Assembly: GCA_028291485.1 (NCBI GenBank) | Contig: JAQGHZ010000302.1 | Span: 1 to 7,916, forward strand | Reading direction: 5' to 3' | Origin: Rubritepida sp. | GTDB lineage: Bacteria > Pseudomonadota > Alphaproteobacteria > Acetobacterales > Acetobacteraceae | DNA length: 7,916 nt | Part shown: piece after piece, positions 5,761 to 7,916 of the stretch | Position numbering within the stretch: the stretch's first letter is position 1 | Layout: the number at the start of each line of letters is the position of its first letter | Program-made: the position numbers and the translations under genes | The notes under the pieces: model-generated | The model's database searches: none | What the model was told of the DNA's origin: nothing | What the model saw: only the letters and a program-made list of their open reading frames with translations

Positions 5761-6218
5761 GTTGGCGTCTTTCCGGTGACTGGGGTTGAAGGCACGTCGG
5801 ACGGCGGCTCTGCCGCAGGCGGCAGCCGTTCCACTTTCACCTTCTGCGCTCGGCGCTGGACAGGCAGCTCGACGGCCTCCTGGCTCTCGACGATACGCAG
5901 CCGGATCTCTTCTTTGAGGACGAGGCGCTTCTGGACGACCAGCACCTCTTCCACGACAGGGACGATTAGAAACTCACCCTCCTGACGAATTTGAGGGGCT
6001 GCAGAGATCTCCATGTTGATGCTGACCCGCTCTATCTCGGCATGCCGCGTCAATAAGGTTTCGCGAACCAGCTGCTCGATGACTTCGGTCGTGACCGCGA
6101 CTTGGACGCGACCGATTTCGTTCGTCCGCTTGGAGACCGTCACGCTCTCTTCGGCGATCCCGACGACAGTATCGTGGGAGACCACCGGTTCTCTCGAAGC
6201 GGCTCGGTCGTCAGTCAC
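5757..6218 (-). CDS. Short DUF2382 domain protein
   Basis: The product is 153 residues and is essentially a compact DUF2382 unit without the extra N-terminal domain of its downstream neighbour. The core is made of charged beta strands: ESVTVSKRTNEIGRVQVAVTTEV (about 25-46), a middle section HAEIERVSINMEI, and the typical block FLIVPVVEEVLVVQKRLVLK (83-102) followed by EEIRLRIVESQEAVELPVQ and RRAQKVKVERLPP. The Pro/Thr-rich C-terminus is probably disordered. It starts at GTG 6216-6218, which overlaps the upstream gene's TGA as GTGA, and ends with TGA overlapping the next gene's ATG, so both junctions look translationally coupled. No strong ribosome site of its own is seen. Presumed role: a soluble stress protein acting with its longer paralogue, perhaps as a hetero-oligomer (inference). 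Confidence 0.85.
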   Translation of the reverse strand: MTDDRAASREPVVSHDTVVGIAEESVTVSKRTNEIGRVQVAVTTEVIEQLVRETLLTRHAEIERVSINMEISAAPQIRQEGEFLIVPVVEEVLVVQKRLVLKEEIRLRIVESQEAVELPVQRRAQKVKVERLPPAAEPPSDVPSTPVTGKTPT

Positions 6219-7165
6219 GCGCTGTGGGTACGGCTGACCAGGGCGCGGTCGTTAAAACGAAGCAGATCGCGTGTGCCGCGCCGCGCCCCCAAGATTGCGG
6301 CAAGCGCCCCGAGCAGCATCACCCCGAAGATTCCGAAACCGGCCATCGACGCGCCTGAAGCAGCTGCGTCGGCCGCACGCCGAGCCGTCTCTTCAGCTTG
6401 GCGCGCCGCCGCCGTGGCCCGCTGCTCGAGCTGGACTACGCGGGCCTGAGCGTCCTGTGCACTGATGCCATACTCGGCCGCAACCAGAGCGCTCAGTCGA
6501 TCGCGATCCTGAGCAGACAGCTGACCGTCTGTGATGCGACGAGTGACGATCCCGCCGATCTCGGCCTTGCGCTGGTCCGAGGTCATGGCTGCGGGCTCAC
6601 CACCGCCGCTCAGCGCGTTCTGCGCACGATCGACCAAACGCTGGATGGTGGCACCATCAGCCTGGGCCGCCGCCTGCTGACCGGCGGCTGACGCAGCGGT
6701 AGCAGTCCCGCTAGCCAGCCCGCCGACAACTGACGAAGCGCCGGAAGCCGCCGTCGATACGATGCCCGATACCAGGTTTCCGAGCAGGATGGCCGAAATG
6801 AGAAACGCTGTTCCCCAGACGGCGAGACCGTGCAGCGTGCCATCTGTGTTGTCGGCCGTGCCGGAGAGACGGGCCGCGACGTAGCCGCCACTCGCCAAGC
6901 CAATCAGATTAGCCAGCCCCAGCCAGACTGCGGCGCCAATTCCGAAGGTCGACGCGGAGGGCGTCGCGCGAGCAGTGGCGTCGACCGTCGTCGCGCCGAT
7001 CGCAGTGCCGAGCGCGTTGAGCATCAGGCCAATGGCGAGAGCAACCACTGCACCCGCGAGCACTGCTCCCCACGACATCTGCGGCGGCATGGCTGGGACG
7101 CCTTCAGGTACGCGTGTTCCGTAGGCGGGCGCCCCCGGTAGGGGATCGAACGCGGTGTCTACCAT
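6215..7165 (-). CDS. Multi-pass membrane protein heading the stress operon
   Basis: The product is 316 residues. After a Pro-rich N-terminal segment, hydrophobic stretches occur at about 32-55 (SWGAVLAGAVVALAIGLMLN), 75-98 (GIGAAVWLGLANLIGLASGG), 112-134 (GLAVWGTAFLISAILLGNLV), possibly 136-158 (Gly/Ala/Ser-rich), and 273-293 near the C-terminus. Between about 160 and 268 lies a large soluble, Ala/Gln/Arg-rich helical region with coiled-coil-like pattern (TSDQRKAEIGGIVTRRITDG, then DRDRLSALVAAEYGISAQDA and RATAAARQAEETARRAADA). The SWGAVLAGA start is common in alphaproteobacterial inner-membrane proteins, some of which are annotated as PhnA-like; I recognise no enzymatic motif. The ATG at 7163-7165 is supported by GAAGGAA (7173-7179 on the plus strand as TTCCTTC), seven bases upstream. 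It is the first gene of the operon and could anchor the DUF2382 proteins at the membrane (inference). Confidence 0.85.
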   Translation of the reverse strand: MVDTAFDPLPGAPAYGTRVPEGVPAMPPQMSWGAVLAGAVVALAIGLMLNALGTAIGATTVDATARATPSASTFGIGAAVWLGLANLIGLASGGYVAARLSGTADNTDGTLHGLAVWGTAFLISAILLGNLVSGIVSTAASGASSVVGGLASGTATAASAAGQQAAAQADGATIQRLVDRAQNALSGGGEPAAMTSDQRKAEIGGIVTRRITDGQLSAQDRDRLSALVAAEYGISAQDAQARVVQLEQRATAAARQAEETARRAADAAASGASMAGFGIFGVMLLGALAAILGARRGTRDLLRFNDRALVSRTHSA

Positions 7166-7444
7166 TGGACTTTTCCTTCAGGCCGGACAGAGAGGCAGCA
7201 TCCGGCACGCGAATTGCGAAGCACCGAACAAACTCCGTCGGAAGGCTAAAGTTTTTGAACATCGGCGTACCGTCTGACGATTTTACAAATCAGATCAGGC
7301 CTTCCATTGTGGCAAACAACACAGGTAAGCTTACTTTTGTTATATGCCCACGATGGCAGGCCGCTTTAGTCAGTAATAGCCCCAAATTGGCGCCATAACG
7401 ATTTCGGATGCGGCACGCCGGATCCGCATGCTTGCATCCTGGGT
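7166..7444. other. AT-richer upstream region of the stress operon
   Basis: No gene is recognised. The region is clearly lower in GC than its surroundings and probably contains the operon promoter, reading to the left. I found no good GGAAC-N16/17-CGTT general-stress promoter and no convincing sigma-70 pair. Candidate operator-like symmetry includes the perfect palindrome GTAAGCTTAC (7325-7334) and the inverted repeat GATTT-TAC-AAATC (7279-7291). The IS66 remnant begins at about 7445. Confidence 0.45.
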
Positions 7445-7733
7445 GTGACGAGCCCGCCCGACGCCCTGCCCGATGACCTCGATGCGTTGCGCGCAGCCTT
7501 GCTGGCGGAGCGTGCAGCCCGCGCGGCGGAGCAGGTGACGCGGCACGAGGCGGAAGCTCGCGCCTCGGGCGCTGAGGCGATGGTGGCGCATCTCAAGCTG
7601 CTGATCGCCAAGCTGCGGCGAGAACGGTTCGGCGCGTCGGGCCGAGCGTGGCAGCAAACTCGATCAATTGGAGTTGCAGCTCGAGGAGTTGGAGGCCGCC
7701 GCCCGCGAGGACGCCATCGCGGCAGAGGCTCTG
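7445..7733 (+). pseudogene. tnpC: IS66-family transposase TnpC, N-terminal remnant with frameshift
   Basis: From GTG 7445 the frame reads VTSPPDALPDDLDALRAALL, then a coiled-coil segment rich in Ala/Glu/Arg, then AHLKLLIAKLRRERFGAS. This matches the N-terminal leucine-zipper-like region of IS66 TnpC. At 7640-7643 (GGCC) the homology shifts by one base and continues as ERGSKLDQLELQLEELEAAA followed by REDAIAAEAL; the usual family string is FGxSSER, so one extra base is the simplest explanation. Recognisable homology ends near 7733. The zinc-binding, DDE and C-terminal domains, and the companion tnpA and tnpB genes, are absent. After 7733 the frame runs on without family similarity into the tRNA region. 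This is a dead element left near the 3' end of the tRNA-Gly gene. Confidence 0.8.
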
Positions 7734-7838
7734 GCCACTGGCGTCCCCGGCATCACATCAAGGTCATGCGGCGAAGCGCGGCCAATCTGGACCGCAGAGC
7801 GGTGCCGATCGATGAGAGGAGTTTGTGCGGGGAAAGAC
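7734..7838. other. Spacer between the IS66 remnant and tRNA-Gly
   Basis: No gene is seen. A small inverted repeat, ACCGC-AGA-GCGGT (7791-7803), could form a weak hairpin downstream of the tRNA 3' end, but it lacks a T tract. I found no repeat of the tRNA 3' end elsewhere in the window that would mark an attachment site. Confidence 0.4.
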
Positions 7839-7913
<75 letters not shown>

Positions 7914-7916
7914 CCG

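Noticed and set aside
7166..7320. General-stress (EcfG-type) promoter before the membrane gene.
   Set aside because: No GGAAC paired with CGTT at 16-17 bases was found on the minus strand; near matches had the wrong spacing.

Overview
The window is GC-rich bacterial DNA. Its gene content suggests an alphaproteobacterium, perhaps Methylobacteriaceae/Rhizobiales or Acetobacteraceae/Rhodospirillales. The clues are an Hsp20 with a ROSE-like leader, tandem DUF2382 stress proteins behind a small membrane protein, IS5- and IS66-family transposase remnants, and the sequence of the tRNA-Gly(GCC). I cannot name the genus from sequence alone.

Layout, left to right. (1) Bases 1-1654, minus strand: a secreted autotransporter with signal peptide, Gly/Asn/Thr-rich passenger, Pro/Val-rich linker and the start of the beta-barrel, cut by the left window edge. 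(2) Bases 1866-2119, minus strand: the 3' end of an IS5-family transposase, broken by a single-base frameshift. (3) Bases 2386-3543, plus strand: a heat-shock unit. It has an RpoH-type promoter candidate, a structured leader ending in a ROSE-type hairpin that holds the Shine-Dalgarno sequence, a small heat-shock protein, a strong intercistronic hairpin, and a conserved hypothetical gene. (4) Bases 3544-3829: no firm gene apart from a doubtful 41-residue ORF. (5) Bases 3830-4528, plus strand: an exported cupin protein preceded by a leader hairpin that touches its Shine-Dalgarno sequence. (6) Bases 4529-4830: no firm gene; a possible hydrolase tail lies on the minus strand. (7) Bases 4831-7165, minus strand: a three-gene operon with 4-bp stop/start overlaps at both junctions, encoding a membrane protein, a short DUF2382 protein and a long DUF2382 (YsnF/AvaK-like) protein. 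(8) Bases 7445-7733, plus strand: the N-terminal piece of an IS66 TnpC transposase, frameshifted and truncated. (9) Bases 7839-7913, minus strand: tRNA-Gly(GCC) with encoded CCA.

The coherent theme is stress physiology: a heat-responsive chaperone unit and an envelope/stress operon of DUF2382 proteins. They sit among decayed insertion sequences downstream of the 3' end of a tRNA gene, a setting typical of an accessory or island-edge region. The strongest unannotated signal is the RNA-thermometer-like leader of the hsp20 gene. I see no CRISPR array, toxin-antitoxin pair, prophage module or clearly new defence system.
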